Below, in pieces: positions 16,442-25,338 of a stretch of 38,127 nucleotides of DNA; position 1 is the first letter of the stretch; every line of letters starts with the position of its first letter. Origin of the DNA: an uncultured Bacteroidota bacterium (lineage in GTDB: Bacteria; Bacteroidota; Bacteroidia; Flavobacteriales; Flavobacteriaceae); NCBI GenBank assembly GCA_902584445.1, contig CACHZY010000015.1, positions 1 to 38,127 of the forward strand, in the 5' to 3' direction. The notes under the pieces are model-generated. The model searched no databases and was not told the DNA's origin. It worked only from the letters and a program-made list of their open reading frames with translations. Both the position numbers and the translations under genes were made by a program.

Positions 16442-19400
16442 TTAAAATTTTAGATTAAGACCTATGTTAACAGTTTTTGCCTGCGGAACTTGTTTCCACT
16501 TGTCCATCAAATTTGTGTTACCACCTCTAACATGATTTTCAGGGTCATACATCCAAGGTTGAGCATTAGTCCATGTTAAAAAGTTTGTTAGTTTGGTATA
16601 TAGATCAAGACCTTTAATTGGGCTCCCCTCAGGAATATCAAATGAATAAGTAAATGTAAAATCTCTTAATCTAAGATAATCTACATCAGATACGTATTGA
16701 GTGGTTCTGGTCCAAACGGTTGGATCAGTAGTAAGTTGGCCAATATTAGTAACATCACCAGGACTTCTCCACCTACCCAACATATGCCTTAGTGGAGTCA
16801 AATCCATGGATGAAGCGAAGTATTTAGAATTAATAACTTCTCCTGAGGCAATATAATTTTGTCCAACAGCAAAAGATAACAAAGCACTAACACTCCAGTT
16901 TTTATATCTTAAATCAGTGCTAAAACCACCCGTAAAATCGGGATAAGGATTTCCAAAAGGGATCTGGTTATTACTAAAAAATGCATTCAAAGAGTTGAAT
17001 TGTCCTTCAACTTGGCTTGTGGTTAGTAACATACCATCTGATTGTTGAACCCAAAGATCTTCTCCAGTGGCAGGATCAATTCCTCCCCATTCTGGTATTC
17101 TTTGAATTCCAATCGGCTTTCCTCTGTAAATAGCTGTATTTCCAAAACCTGGGATATTTATTCCATCTGGGTTATCTCCCAAATCTGTTACTTCATTTGT
17201 ATTTCTTGCCAATTGAAGTTCAACATCCCAAGAAAGATCATCTTTATCGGCTAAAGTTGCCCCTAATATAACTTCGAAACCATTATTCTTTAACTCACCA
17301 ATATTTGCAGTTACATTATTCACACCAGTAATAGCACTTACAGGGAATGGAAGCAATAGATCAGAAGTTACTTTTTCATAATAATCAAAATCTGCTCTAA
17401 TTTTCCCGTCAAATAATTCCATACTCACTGCAAAGTTAGTTTGAGCAGCAGATTCCCAACCTAATTCATCATCAGGAATGTTAGATAAAGTGATTCCGTT
17501 TTGTAAATTATAGTTTTGTTGAGAGTATCTAGACTCATTTAGATAATTTCCAATTTCAGCATTACCAGATATACCGTAACTTGCTTTAATTTTAAAGAAA
17601 TTAAAAACATTTTTTAAAGGTTCGAAAAAGTTTTCTTCGCTTATGTTGTAGCCCAGAGAGGCTGCGGGGAAAGTACCCCACTTTCTGTCTTTACCAAATC
17701 TTGAAGAGCCATCTCTACGAGCAGTTAATGATATAAGATATTTTCCTTTATAATCATAGTTTACTCTTGAAAGCACTGATAAAAAGGTGTAAGCACTTTC
17801 ATTAAATGTTGGAGTTAAAACTGCTGCATCAGCAGGTGTTTTTAATGTTGAACTAGAAAATCCAACACCCTTCATGTTATTAATATGAAATTTACTCTTT
17901 GAGGCTTCGACCCCTGCTAAAACGTCAAAATTGTGATTCCCAAGTCTTTTTCTATAATTAAGTAAGTTTTTCCAGTTCCATGAATTTCTTGACGAAGCGG
18001 AAGAAGATGCTTGTGCTTCACCAGATTCACGTAATCGGCCATCACTATATGCCTTTTGATTTGTGGATATACTATTTAGGCCATATTCTGTCCTAAAGTC
18101 AAGTCCCTTCGCTATTTGGTATCTTATATACCAACTCGCAATGAAGCTTCTGTTTTTTGTGTTAGTTGTAAATAAATCCACCCCAGCTCTCGCATTTCTT
18201 AGAACATTAAAATATGTTCCATCTTCTTTATAGACTGGGTGAATAGGTAGATTAGTATTTGATTTACCTATACCACCTTGAACAGGTACAGGTGAATTAT
18301 TAACATAACTGAAATTCATATTTGAACCTATGCTAACTTTTTTATTAAGTTGATGAGTTAAGTTAGTTCTCGCATTTAATCTTGTATATTCGTTTCCAAC
18401 AAAAATTGACTCCTCATCTAAAAAGTTACCACTTACAAAAAATTTAGTTTTTTCATCCCCACCAGAAGCCGAAATATTTGCTCTATAGGCTACCCCAGTT
18501 CTAAGGGCTGTATCTTGCCAGTCAGTATCAGTCGCTAGTGCTTGACTCTTAGTTAATCCGTCAACTAAAACACCACTTGAATCCCAAAATTTGGTAGGAT
18601 CATTACCACCGTTGTACCAAGCTTCTTGAGCTAGGGTAAGAAATTCCTCTGCATTTACAAAATCAAGTTTTCTAGTGGTTTCAGATAAACCAATATCAAA
18701 AGTGGCTTCGATTTTTGTAGCACCTGCTTGACCTTGTTTTGTAGTAATTAAAATTACCCCATTAGATCCTCTTGCACCATAAATAGCAGTTGCTGCAGCA
18801 TCTTTTAAGATTTCCATTGATTGAATGTCATTTGGGTTTATGCTAGATAGCATGTTAGTGTCTATATCCATAAATCCGACATTGTTACTTCTATCCAAAT
18901 AACCTCCATCCTCCATAATGATACCATCAATTACAAATAACGGCTCAGAAGATGCTACAGCTGAATTAGCCCCACGAATTCTGATTTTTGTTTGAGCTCC
19001 AGACATACCTGATCCAGTAACTACCTGAACTCCTGCGGCTCTACCTTGCAGGGCCTGTTCAAAAGATCCTAGAGCAGTATTTTTTACACTTTCACCGTCA
19101 ACTCTAACAATTGAAGAAGAAAGGTTTTTGGCAATTTGAGAGCCATACCCTGTTACAATCACCTCCTCAAGGTTTTCACTAGACTCCTCCAACTCAATGA
19201 ATAATTCAGTTTGTCCAGAGTAAACTACTCTTTGGGTAGCAAATCCGACATAACTAAATTCAATTTCATCTCCATCAGAAACTTTTTCTATGATAAAGTT
19301 ACCATCGAAATCGGTTAGCGTTCCATCTCCTGTTTCAGTATTTATAATATTGACACCGGGAATAGGATCTCCATCCGAAGTAATAGTACCCTTTACCTGC

Positions 19401-19459
19401 TGACTAAAAGCTTGGAGGGTAAATAAAAACATTAAAAAGACTATTAAATAATTTTTCAT
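16442..19459 (-). CDS. susC: SusC/RagA-family TonB-dependent outer-membrane transporter
   Basis: The 1005-residue product has a signal peptide (LFTLQAFSQ, cut near 20). A carboxypeptidase-D regulatory-like domain follows at about 23-95 (VKGTITSDGDPIPGVNI). The TonB-box-like EEVIVTGYGSQ comes next, then the plug domain at about 110-230 with SSEPLFVIDGI and GARGSNGVILITTKQG. The rest is the beta-barrel, ending in the aromatic C-terminus VNIGLNLKF. It imports oligosaccharides across the outer membrane, powered by TonB, with SusD as the lid. It is the first gene of the minus-strand locus and is divergent from the LacI gene. It could serve the sulfated/acylated glycan, the alpha-glucan module across the control region, or both. 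Confidence 0.97.
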   Translation of the reverse strand: MKNYLIVFLMFLFTLQAFSQQVKGTITSDGDPIPGVNIINTETGDGTLTDFDGNFIIEKVSDGDEIEFSYVGFATQRVVYSGQTELFIELEESSENLEEVIVTGYGSQIAKNLSSSIVRVDGESVKNTALGSFEQALQGRAAGVQVVTGSGMSGAQTKIRIRGANSAVASSEPLFVIDGIIMEDGGYLDRSNNVGFMDIDTNMLSSINPNDIQSMEILKDAAATAIYGARGSNGVILITTKQGQAGATKIEATFDIGLSETTRKLDFVNAEEFLTLAQEAWYNGGNDPTKFWDSSGVLVDGLTKSQALATDTDWQDTALRTGVAYRANISASGGDEKTKFFVSGNFLDEESIFVGNEYTRLNARTNLTHQLNKKVSIGSNMNFSYVNNSPVPVQGGIGKSNTNLPIHPVYKEDGTYFNVLRNARAGVDLFTTNTKNRSFIASWYIRYQIAKGLDFRTEYGLNSISTNQKAYSDGRLRESGEAQASSSASSRNSWNWKNLLNYRKRLGNHNFDVLAGVEASKSKFHINNMKGVGFSSSTLKTPADAAVLTPTFNESAYTFLSVLSRVNYDYKGKYLISLTARRDGSSRFGKDRKWGTFPAASLGYNISEENFFEPLKNVFNFFKIKASYGISGNAEIGNYLNESRYSQQNYNLQNGITLSNIPDDELGWESAAQTNFAVSMELFDGKIRADFDYYEKVTSDLLLPFPVSAITGVNNVTANIGELKNNGFEVILGATLADKDDLSWDVELQLARNTNEVTDLGDNPDGINIPGFGNTAIYRGKPIGIQRIPEWGGIDPATGEDLWVQQSDGMLLTTSQVEGQFNSLNAFFSNNQIPFGNPYPDFTGGFSTDLRYKNWSVSALLSFAVGQNYIASGEVINSKYFASSMDLTPLRHMLGRWRSPGDVTNIGQLTTDPTVWTRTTQYVSDVDYLRLRDFTFTYSFDIPEGSPIKGLDLYTKLTNFLTWTNAQPWMYDPENHVRGGNTNLMDKWKQVPQAKTVNIGLNLKF

Positions 19460-19655
19460 ATAGTAATATTATTTTAAAGATTATTTTAAGTCATTTATGA
19501 ATTATAATTAAATAATTTCTAATTAAAACTAAATTTAAAACCAAAGTAAAACAGAGAAAAATCCAGTAACTGATTAGCAATAGATAGCTATAGTAAAAAG
19601 TATTATGGTTATGTTTAAATGTTGTTGTTTGGTTTAACTGCACACACTTACACCC

Positions 19656-19663
19656 CAAACATA
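19656..19663 (-). promoter_or_regulatory. Candidate -7 box for the susC operon
   Basis: Read on the minus strand the bases are TATGTTTG, a full match to the Bacteroidota -7 consensus TAnnTTTG. It lies about 197 bases upstream of the susC start, which would give a long leader. No TTTG -33 element is found at the usual spacing, and in DNA this A/T-rich such a box arises by chance fairly often. Confidence 0.35.
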
Positions 19664-19716
19664 TGAATTTTATGTACTATTTACTCTTATTTTACAATTA
19701 AATTTTATAATTTTTT

Positions 19717-19732
19717 ACTACAACCTTGTAGT
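19717..19732. promoter_or_regulatory. Palindromic candidate operator
   Basis: The bases ACTACAACCTTGTAGT form two perfect 7-base arms, ACTACAA and TTGTAGT, around a central CC. LacI-family dimers bind palindromes of about this size. It sits about 48 bases upstream of the plus-strand -7 candidate and about 54 bases upstream of the minus-strand one, so one bound dimer could affect both directions. The assignment to the neighbouring LacI protein is inference. Confidence 0.5.
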
Positions 19733-19779
19733 TAAGGGTCGAAAATGTTACAGTTTAAGAAGTTTTTAGGGTTTTTTTT

Positions 19780-19787
19780 TAATTTTG
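19780..19787 (+). promoter_or_regulatory. Candidate -7 box for the LacI gene
   Basis: TAATTTTG matches TAnnTTTG and lies 56 bases before the LacI start codon, a normal leader length. No TTTG is found at -33 spacing, so support is limited to the -7 box and position. Confidence 0.4.
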
Positions 19788-19843
19788 GAATCATTTGTTA
19801 TAAAAAATAATTTTTTTAATTAAGATCGAATTTGTTGCAGTAA

Positions 19844-20881
19844 ATGCGAAATAAAATCACCCTAAAAAAAATCGCTCAGGAGCTCAATGTCTCGATATCT
19901 ACAGTTTCAAAGTCGCTTAAAGACAGTCATGAAATTGGGAAAGAGACCCGAGAACGTATTAAGGCTTTTGCCAAGTCTCATGGTTATCGTCCAAATAGTA
20001 TTGCCTTGAGTTTGAAAAACCGAAAAACGAAAACCATTGGGGTAATCATCCCCGATGTTGTTCACTATTTCTTTGCTCTGGTTGTTAATGGGATTGAACA
20101 AGTAGCTAGAAAGAATGGTTACAACGTAGTGGTAGCTTTATCCAATGAATCCTTTGAAAAGGAGGTTGTTAATATGGAAACACTAGCAGATAGCTTGATT
20201 GATGGATTTATACTTTCACTATCTAAGGAGACCCTTAAAAAACAAGATTATTATCATATTAATGAATCCATAAATCAGGGAATGCCTGTTGTTCTATTTG
20301 ATCGGGTAGTTTCTGAAATTGAATGTGATAAAGTAATTGTTAATGACTTCAAAGGAGCCTATGATGCCACGAAACTTCTTATTGATAAGGGTAGAGAAAA
20401 TATACTGCTTTTAACCACAGAAGATTATATTAATGTAGGAAGGCTAAGAACCCAAGGCTATATTAAAGCAATACAAGATAATGGCCTATCCTTAGAAAAC
20501 CATCTCATAATAAAAGTAGAAGATTCGCAGGGGTCTGACGACGATTTTCCTGAATTGGAAAATAGCATTGCAGAGGCTTTCAATAAAAATGACAAAATTG
20601 ATGGGATTTTTGCTGTAAATGAGATTTTTGCAGGAGCTGCCTTGAGGGTTTTAAGAGGCCTAAAAAAAGCAATCCCTAAAGACGTTGGATTAATTTGCTT
20701 TACGGATGGATTAATTTCTAAATATTCTTATCCATCGTTGACCACGGTAAAACAACATGCTGAGGAAATTGGAAAAGCTGCAGCAGGAAAATTAATCGAA
20801 AGGTTAGAAAATGATAATGAAGACTTGAAATATGAGCAAAAAGTAATCAAATCGGTCATAATAGAAAGAGAATCTACCTAA
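19844..20881 (+). CDS. LacI-family transcriptional regulator
   Basis: The 345-residue protein has an N-terminal helix-turn-helix at about 5-25 (ITLKKIAQELNVSISTVSKS) and a hinge region near 45-60 (GYRPNSIALSLKNRKT). The periplasmic-binding-protein-like sensor domain follows from about 63 (TIGVIIPDVVHYFFALVVNG), with the later EIFAGAALRVL and GLICFTDG segments typical of family members. It probably binds a sugar released from the substrate; maltose or a maltodextrin is likely because the next five genes form a maltose pathway. It is divergent from susC and 107 bases upstream of the MFS gene on the same strand, so it may control both sides and itself. Its DNA target may be the palindrome at 19717-19732. 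Confidence 0.95.
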   Translation: MRNKITLKKIAQELNVSISTVSKSLKDSHEIGKETRERIKAFAKSHGYRPNSIALSLKNRKTKTIGVIIPDVVHYFFALVVNGIEQVARKNGYNVVVALSNESFEKEVVNMETLADSLIDGFILSLSKETLKKQDYYHINESINQGMPVVLFDRVVSEIECDKVIVNDFKGAYDATKLLIDKGRENILLLTTEDYINVGRLRTQGYIKAIQDNGLSLENHLIIKVEDSQGSDDDFPELENSIAEAFNKNDKIDGIFAVNEIFAGAALRVLRGLKKAIPKDVGLICFTDGLISKYSYPSLTTVKQHAEEIGKAAAGKLIERLENDNEDLKYEQKVIKSVIIEREST

Positions 20882-20947
20882 ATTTATTTGCTTTTCCGTA
20901 TAATTCCATTAAGTTTGAAAAGTAAAACTATTACACACTTCACATAT

Positions 20948-20955
20948 TAGTTTTG
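20948..20955 (+). promoter_or_regulatory. Candidate -7 box for the alpha-glucan operon
   Basis: TAGTTTTG matches TAnnTTTG and is 33 bases before the MFS start codon, in the 107-base gap after the LacI gene. A second match, TATCTTTG at 20970-20977, is too close to the start codon to be the main promoter. The nearest upstream TTTG (20914-20917) is 30 bases away, too far for an ideal -33 element. Confidence 0.4.
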
Positions 20956-20988
20956 ATGAACAACTAGTTTATCTTTGAATTATTTATT

Positions 20989-22359
20989 ATGAAACAACAA
21001 TCCCTGAGTTTCTGGGATATCTGGAACATGAGTTTCGGATTCCTTGGAATTCAATTTGGTTATGCATTACAAGGTGGCTTTATGTCCAGAATTTTCCAAA
21101 CACTGGGTGCCTCCACCGATGATATCCCGCTTTTGTGGGTTGCAGCTCCACTTACAGGATTGATTGTACAACCAATTATTGGCTATTTAAGCGATCGAAC
21201 ATGGCATAGTAAATTGGGTAGAAGGCGCCCTTATTTTCTAATTGGAGCTATTTTAAGTTCCCTTGTACTCCTAATCATGCCCCATTCTCCAGTATTATGG
21301 ATAGCTGCAGGTTTACTTTGGATTCTTGATGCTTCAATTAATATTAGTATGGAACCTTTTAGGGCATTGGTGGCGGATAAACTACCCCAACAACAACGAA
21401 CTTATGGATTTGTTGTTCAAACACTTATAATCGGAATTGGAACATGGGTTGCGAGCAATTTACCTTGGTTTATTTCTACTCTTGGAGTAAGTGATGCTGC
21501 TGCACCTGGGATTATTCCTTTATCTGTGAAACTTGCATTTGCCATTGGTGCAATTGTTTTTTTGGGAAGTATTCTATATACAATATTCACCACCTCAGAA
21601 ACACCACCTAAAAATATTGAGGCATTTAAAAATAAAATTAAAGAAGAAAATAGTGGGGCTGTTAAAGAAATATTTTATAATATTTTTAAAATGCCTAAAA
21701 CTATGTTTAAGTTGGGAATTATCCAATTCTTCAGTTGGTTTGCTTTTTTCTCCATGTGGAGCTTGGCAAATCCTGCTTTGACAGAGCATGTGTTTAATGC
21801 ACCAGCACCGATCGAAGAGAATTTTGATTTTAAAGTTTTGGATCAATCAACTGCCTTTGATCAGCAAAATGAATCCTTTCAAAAAGCATCGAATTTGGTT
21901 GGAGCTAATATGGGGGTCTATGGACTATCTTCTATGGTTTTTGCTTTGTTATTGACCTTATACAGCTCCAAAAGAACAGTTAATAGAAAATTTTTACACA
22001 TGGGTTCTTTAGCCATTGGAGGAATTGGATTTTTAATGATGTATTTTGTACCTGACCCCGAATTGTTATGGCTATGGTTTTCTTTGGTAGGGATATCTTG
22101 GGGTAGTATTTTATCAATGCCTTATGCAATGTTGTCAAGTACTATAGCACCGGAAAAAATGGGAATTATGATGGGAATATTTAATATGTTTATTGTTATT
22201 CCTCAAATTGTAGCTGCCCTAGGAGGGGTTAATTTTTTATATGGATTAATGGGGGAAGCACCTATTTATGCTCTGGTAGTGGCTGGTCTGTCCCTTCTAG
22301 TTTCTGCTTTATCCAATTTATTAATCACCGAAAAAAATGTCATTAGCTATTATGCATAA
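20989..22359 (+). CDS. MFS sugar transporter, SLC45/maltose-type
   Basis: This 456-residue membrane protein has about twelve hydrophobic segments. Near 65-82 it carries GYLSDRTWHSKLGRRRPY, the cytoplasmic loop 2-3 signature of the SLC45/GPH-like sugar carriers. A polar external loop lies around 270-300 (PIEENFDFKVLDQS). In flavobacteria this type of carrier stands beside GH65 and beta-phosphoglucomutase and is taken to import maltose or short maltodextrins across the inner membrane by cation symport. The cation and sugar are inference from context. It is the first gene of a tight run; the start of the beta-phosphoglucomutase gene overlaps its end. Confidence 0.9.
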   Translation: MKQQSLSFWDIWNMSFGFLGIQFGYALQGGFMSRIFQTLGASTDDIPLLWVAAPLTGLIVQPIIGYLSDRTWHSKLGRRRPYFLIGAILSSLVLLIMPHSPVLWIAAGLLWILDASINISMEPFRALVADKLPQQQRTYGFVVQTLIIGIGTWVASNLPWFISTLGVSDAAAPGIIPLSVKLAFAIGAIVFLGSILYTIFTTSETPPKNIEAFKNKIKEENSGAVKEIFYNIFKMPKTMFKLGIIQFFSWFAFFSMWSLANPALTEHVFNAPAPIEENFDFKVLDQSTAFDQQNESFQKASNLVGANMGVYGLSSMVFALLLTLYSSKRTVNRKFLHMGSLAIGGIGFLMMYFVPDPELLWLWFSLVGISWGSILSMPYAMLSSTIAPEKMGIMMGIFNMFIVIPQIVAALGGVNFLYGLMGEAPIYALVVAGLSLLVSALSNLLITEKNVISYYA

Positions 22360-23014
22360 CTTGGAAATAAAAGGTTTGATATTTGATCTCGATGGGGTAA
22401 TTGCTAATACTGCTGACCTCCACTATAGAGCGTGGTGCAAAATTGGGGACCAATGGGGTTTTAATCTCTCTACAGCCCAGAATGAAGAATTAAAAGGTAT
22501 AAGCCGAAAAGATTCGATTTTAAAAATAGCTAATTGGGCAGGGAAAAGTTTTACCAACGAAGAGTTGGATGCTTTTGCATTTGAAAAAAATAAAAATTAT
22601 TTGAGCTATTGTCAAACTTTAGGAACCAAAGATATTCTCCCAGGTGTTTACGATTTTATTAATTCTAGTATGAATAAAGATTTAAAATTAGCAGTAGGTT
22701 CTGCAAGTAAGAATGCAAAAATAATACTTCAAAAACTTGGAATACTGGACCTTTTTTCAATTATTGTAGATGGAAATATGGTTCAAAATTCAAAACCCGA
22801 TCCGGAAGTATTTATTAAATGTGCTGAAATTTTAGAATTAGAGCCTAAAAGTTGTATTGTTTTTGAGGATTCTCAAGCTGGAATTCAGGCTGCAATTAAC
22901 GCAGGTATGTTTTCAGTGGGAGTCGGACAAGAAGATTTGGAAAGTTGTAATTATAAAATAAAAAATTTTGAGGGTTTAAGTCCTAAACAACTAATAAATC
23001 AATTATCAAATTGA
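22352..23014 (+). CDS. pgmB: Beta-phosphoglucomutase (HAD family)
   Basis: From the ATG at 22352 the product is 220 residues. An in-frame ATG at 22337 would add five residues (MSLAI), which do not look like family sequence, so I prefer MHNLEIKGLIFDLDG. The nucleophile and acid aspartates are in FDLDGVIANTADLHYRAW. GVYDFI, then VGSASKNAK and NSKPDPEVFIKCA, then FEDSQAGIQAAINAG are HAD motifs II to IV of beta-phosphoglucomutases. It converts beta-glucose-1-phosphate, the product of inverting GH65 phosphorylase, to glucose-6-phosphate in the cytoplasm. The preferred start overlaps the MFS gene by eight bases, and GH65 follows after 8 bases, giving a textbook maltose phosphorolysis operon. Confidence 0.93.
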   Translation: MHNLEIKGLIFDLDGVIANTADLHYRAWCKIGDQWGFNLSTAQNEELKGISRKDSILKIANWAGKSFTNEELDAFAFEKNKNYLSYCQTLGTKDILPGVYDFINSSMNKDLKLAVGSASKNAKIILQKLGILDLFSIIVDGNMVQNSKPDPEVFIKCAEILELEPKSCIVFEDSQAGIQAAINAGMFSVGVGQEDLESCNYKIKNFEGLSPKQLINQLSN

Positions 23015-23022
23015 TATTATAA

Positions 23023-25338
23023 ATGAATCAAAGTTATATTCATAAAGACCAGTGGAGAATTCTTGAGAAGGGATTCAACCCTGATAATGTTAAATCATCC
23101 GAAAGTATATTCAGTATTGGTAATGGCTCAATGGGACAGCGAGCCAATTTTGAAGAACAATACACTGGTCCTACTTTTCAGGGAAGTTATATCGGCGGGG
23201 TGTATTACCCTGATAGGACAAAAGTAGGTTGGTGGAAAAATGGATATCCGGAATATTTTGCAAAGGTTCTAAATGCTCCTAATTGGATTGGTATTGATTT
23301 TAACATTGAAGGTGAAAATCTAGACCTTTTTACCGCAAAAAAAGTTTTAGATTTTAATCGTGTTCTTAACATGAGAAATGGTGTTTACACAAGAACATTT
23401 TATGTTGAGTTAAATAACGGAACTATTATTCGAGCTGAGGTGCACAGATTCTTGTCAATGGAAGAAAATGAAATAGGTGCAATTCAATATAATATTGAAT
23501 TATTAAGTGATAAAGCCAAAATTAGGGTTTCCCCCTATATCAGCGGTAAGGTAAAAAATCAAGATAGTAATTGGGATGAACCTTTTTGGGAACATCTCAC
23601 TAATGAATCGATTGGTAAATCAGCTTTTATACTTTCAAAAACTAATAAAACTAATTTTAATGTTTGTACATATATGTATGCTGATATCTCGCTTAATGGA
23701 GAGGAAGTTTCATGCAGTGAAGAAATATTTAATGATGAATTAAAATCAGGGTATAAGGCCGAAATTGAACTTGTCAAAGGAGATAAGTTGACACTGTCAA
23801 AATATGGAGGGTACACAGTTTCTCTAAATCACCCTGAGAATGAACTAAAGTTGGTGGCAGAGGGAAAAATTAATTATGCCAAAGCCAAAGGTTTCGTTGG
23901 ACTTCTCAAAGAGCATGAGCAACAATGGCATAACATTTGGAAAATTTCTGATATCGTTATTAAAGGTGACTTAAGTGCTCAACAGGGGATTAGATTTAAT
24001 ATTTTTCAGCTAAACCAAACTTACACAGGTAAAGACTCTAGATTAAATATTGGACCAAAGGGTTTTACTGGAGAGAAATATGGAGGAAGTGCTTACTGGG
24101 ACACTGAGGCATATTGTCTTCCCTTTTATATGGTTACTAAAAATGCTAATGTAGCCAGAAATTTACTCAAGTATAGATATGATCAATTGCCAAAGGCGAT
24201 TGAAAATGCTGAGAAACTTGGTTTTGAAAATGGTGCAGCTCTTTTTCCTATGGTTACAATGAATGGAGAGGAGTGTCATAATGAGTGGGAGATTACCTTT
24301 GAGGAAATTCATCGTAATGGTGCCATTGCATATGCTATTTATAATTATGTAAGATATACCGGTGATCAAACTTATATTCCTGAAATGGGCTTTGAGGTTT
24401 TACTTGCCATAGCAAGATTTTGGATACAAAGAGTAAATTATTCTACCCAAAAAGAAAAATATGTTATCCTTGGAGTAACTGGACCAAATGAGTATGAAAA
24501 CAATGTGGACAATAATTGGTATACAAATTATATTGCTCGTTGGTGCCTTAGATATGCTGGCGAGCAATACAACATCTTAAAGGCTCATCACCCAAATGAA
24601 TTTGAGGAGATTTTTATCAAAACAAGTATTAGTAATAAGGAGGTTCAGGAATGGCTTTCAGTTGCTGAAAACATTTACTTACCCTTCAGCGAAAAGTACC
24701 AAGTTTATCTTCAGCAAGATGGCTTTTTAGATAAAGAATTAACAACAGTAGATCAATTAAATCCTAAAGATCGTCCAATAAATCAAAATTGGTCTTGGGA
24801 TAGAATATTACGATCTCCATTTATCAAACAAGCTGACACATTACAAGGATTTTATTTTTTTGAAGAGGATTTCAGTATTGAGGAATTAGAGAGGCATTAT
24901 GATTTCTATTCTTCTTTTACGCTTCATGAATCTTCTTTATCTCCTTGTATACATTCTATTTTAGCTTCGAAATTAGGTAAAATGGATGACGCCTATGAGC
25001 TGTATTTGAGAACCTCCAGATTAGACCTAGATGATTATAACAAAGAGGTTGAGGAAGGACTTCATATAACAAGTATGACCGGAACTTGGATGAGTATCGT
25101 TTATGGTTTTGGAGGCTTGAAGATTGTCGAAGGTTTACTGTCAATTGATCCAAAGCTGCCAAAACAGTGGAATGGAATTTCATTTAAGATTAATTTTAAA
25201 GGTGAGCACTTAACGGTGAAAATAGATAGAGAAAATTGTGATCTTACTTGGAGTGGAAATTCTCCTCTAGATCTAATTCTCAGAAATAAATCAATAACTG
25301 TATATCCAAAGAAAATCAAAAAAAATATTTATTCATGA
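23023..25338 (+). CDS. GH65 maltose phosphorylase-like enzyme
   Basis: The 771-residue cytoplasmic protein has no signal peptide. The N-terminal beta-sandwich starts near FSIGNGSMGQRANFEEQY (30-48), the usual GH65 opening. The (alpha/alpha)6 catalytic barrel contains YWDTEAYCLPFY near 365 and MNGEECHNEWEITFEEIHRN at 413-432, which includes the catalytic acid Glu. HITSMTGTWMSIVYGFGG near 685 forms the phosphate-binding loop. It phosphorolyses maltose to glucose and beta-glucose-1-phosphate. Other GH65 specificities (kojibiose, trehalose, nigerose) cannot be fully excluded, but two GH13 amylases and the maltose carrier next to it favour maltose. Its stop overlaps the start of the next gene by four bases (ATGA). 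Confidence 0.93.
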   Translation: MNQSYIHKDQWRILEKGFNPDNVKSSESIFSIGNGSMGQRANFEEQYTGPTFQGSYIGGVYYPDRTKVGWWKNGYPEYFAKVLNAPNWIGIDFNIEGENLDLFTAKKVLDFNRVLNMRNGVYTRTFYVELNNGTIIRAEVHRFLSMEENEIGAIQYNIELLSDKAKIRVSPYISGKVKNQDSNWDEPFWEHLTNESIGKSAFILSKTNKTNFNVCTYMYADISLNGEEVSCSEEIFNDELKSGYKAEIELVKGDKLTLSKYGGYTVSLNHPENELKLVAEGKINYAKAKGFVGLLKEHEQQWHNIWKISDIVIKGDLSAQQGIRFNIFQLNQTYTGKDSRLNIGPKGFTGEKYGGSAYWDTEAYCLPFYMVTKNANVARNLLKYRYDQLPKAIENAEKLGFENGAALFPMVTMNGEECHNEWEITFEEIHRNGAIAYAIYNYVRYTGDQTYIPEMGFEVLLAIARFWIQRVNYSTQKEKYVILGVTGPNEYENNVDNNWYTNYIARWCLRYAGEQYNILKAHHPNEFEEIFIKTSISNKEVQEWLSVAENIYLPFSEKYQVYLQQDGFLDKELTTVDQLNPKDRPINQNWSWDRILRSPFIKQADTLQGFYFFEEDFSIEELERHYDFYSSFTLHESSLSPCIHSILASKLGKMDDAYELYLRTSRLDLDDYNKEVEEGLHITSMTGTWMSIVYGFGGLKIVEGLLSIDPKLPKQWNGISFKINFKGEHLTVKIDRENCDLTWSGNSPLDLILRNKSITVYPKKIKKNIYS

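Larger units (their letters stand above)
19460..19843. other. Divergent control region between susC and the LacI gene
   Basis: This 384-base stretch is extremely A/T-rich and contains no credible coding frame. It separates susC (minus) from the LacI regulator (plus), so it must hold promoters in both directions. Visible elements are a 16-base palindrome at 19717-19732, a minus-strand TATGTTTG box at 19656-19663 and a plus-strand TAATTTTG box at 19780-19787. The rest (19460-19600 and 19790-19840) shows only A/T runs to my reading. Confidence 0.8.

Noticed and set aside
20962-20969. AACTAGTT palindrome upstream of the MFS gene as a second operator
   Set aside because: It is only eight bases, its flanks do not extend the symmetry, and it does not match the 19717-19732 palindrome.
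22337-22351. Upstream ATG of the beta-phosphoglucomutase gene as the start
   Set aside because: It adds MSLAI, which is encoded by the end of the MFS gene and is not typical of the family; the next ATG at 22352 gives a normal N-terminus.
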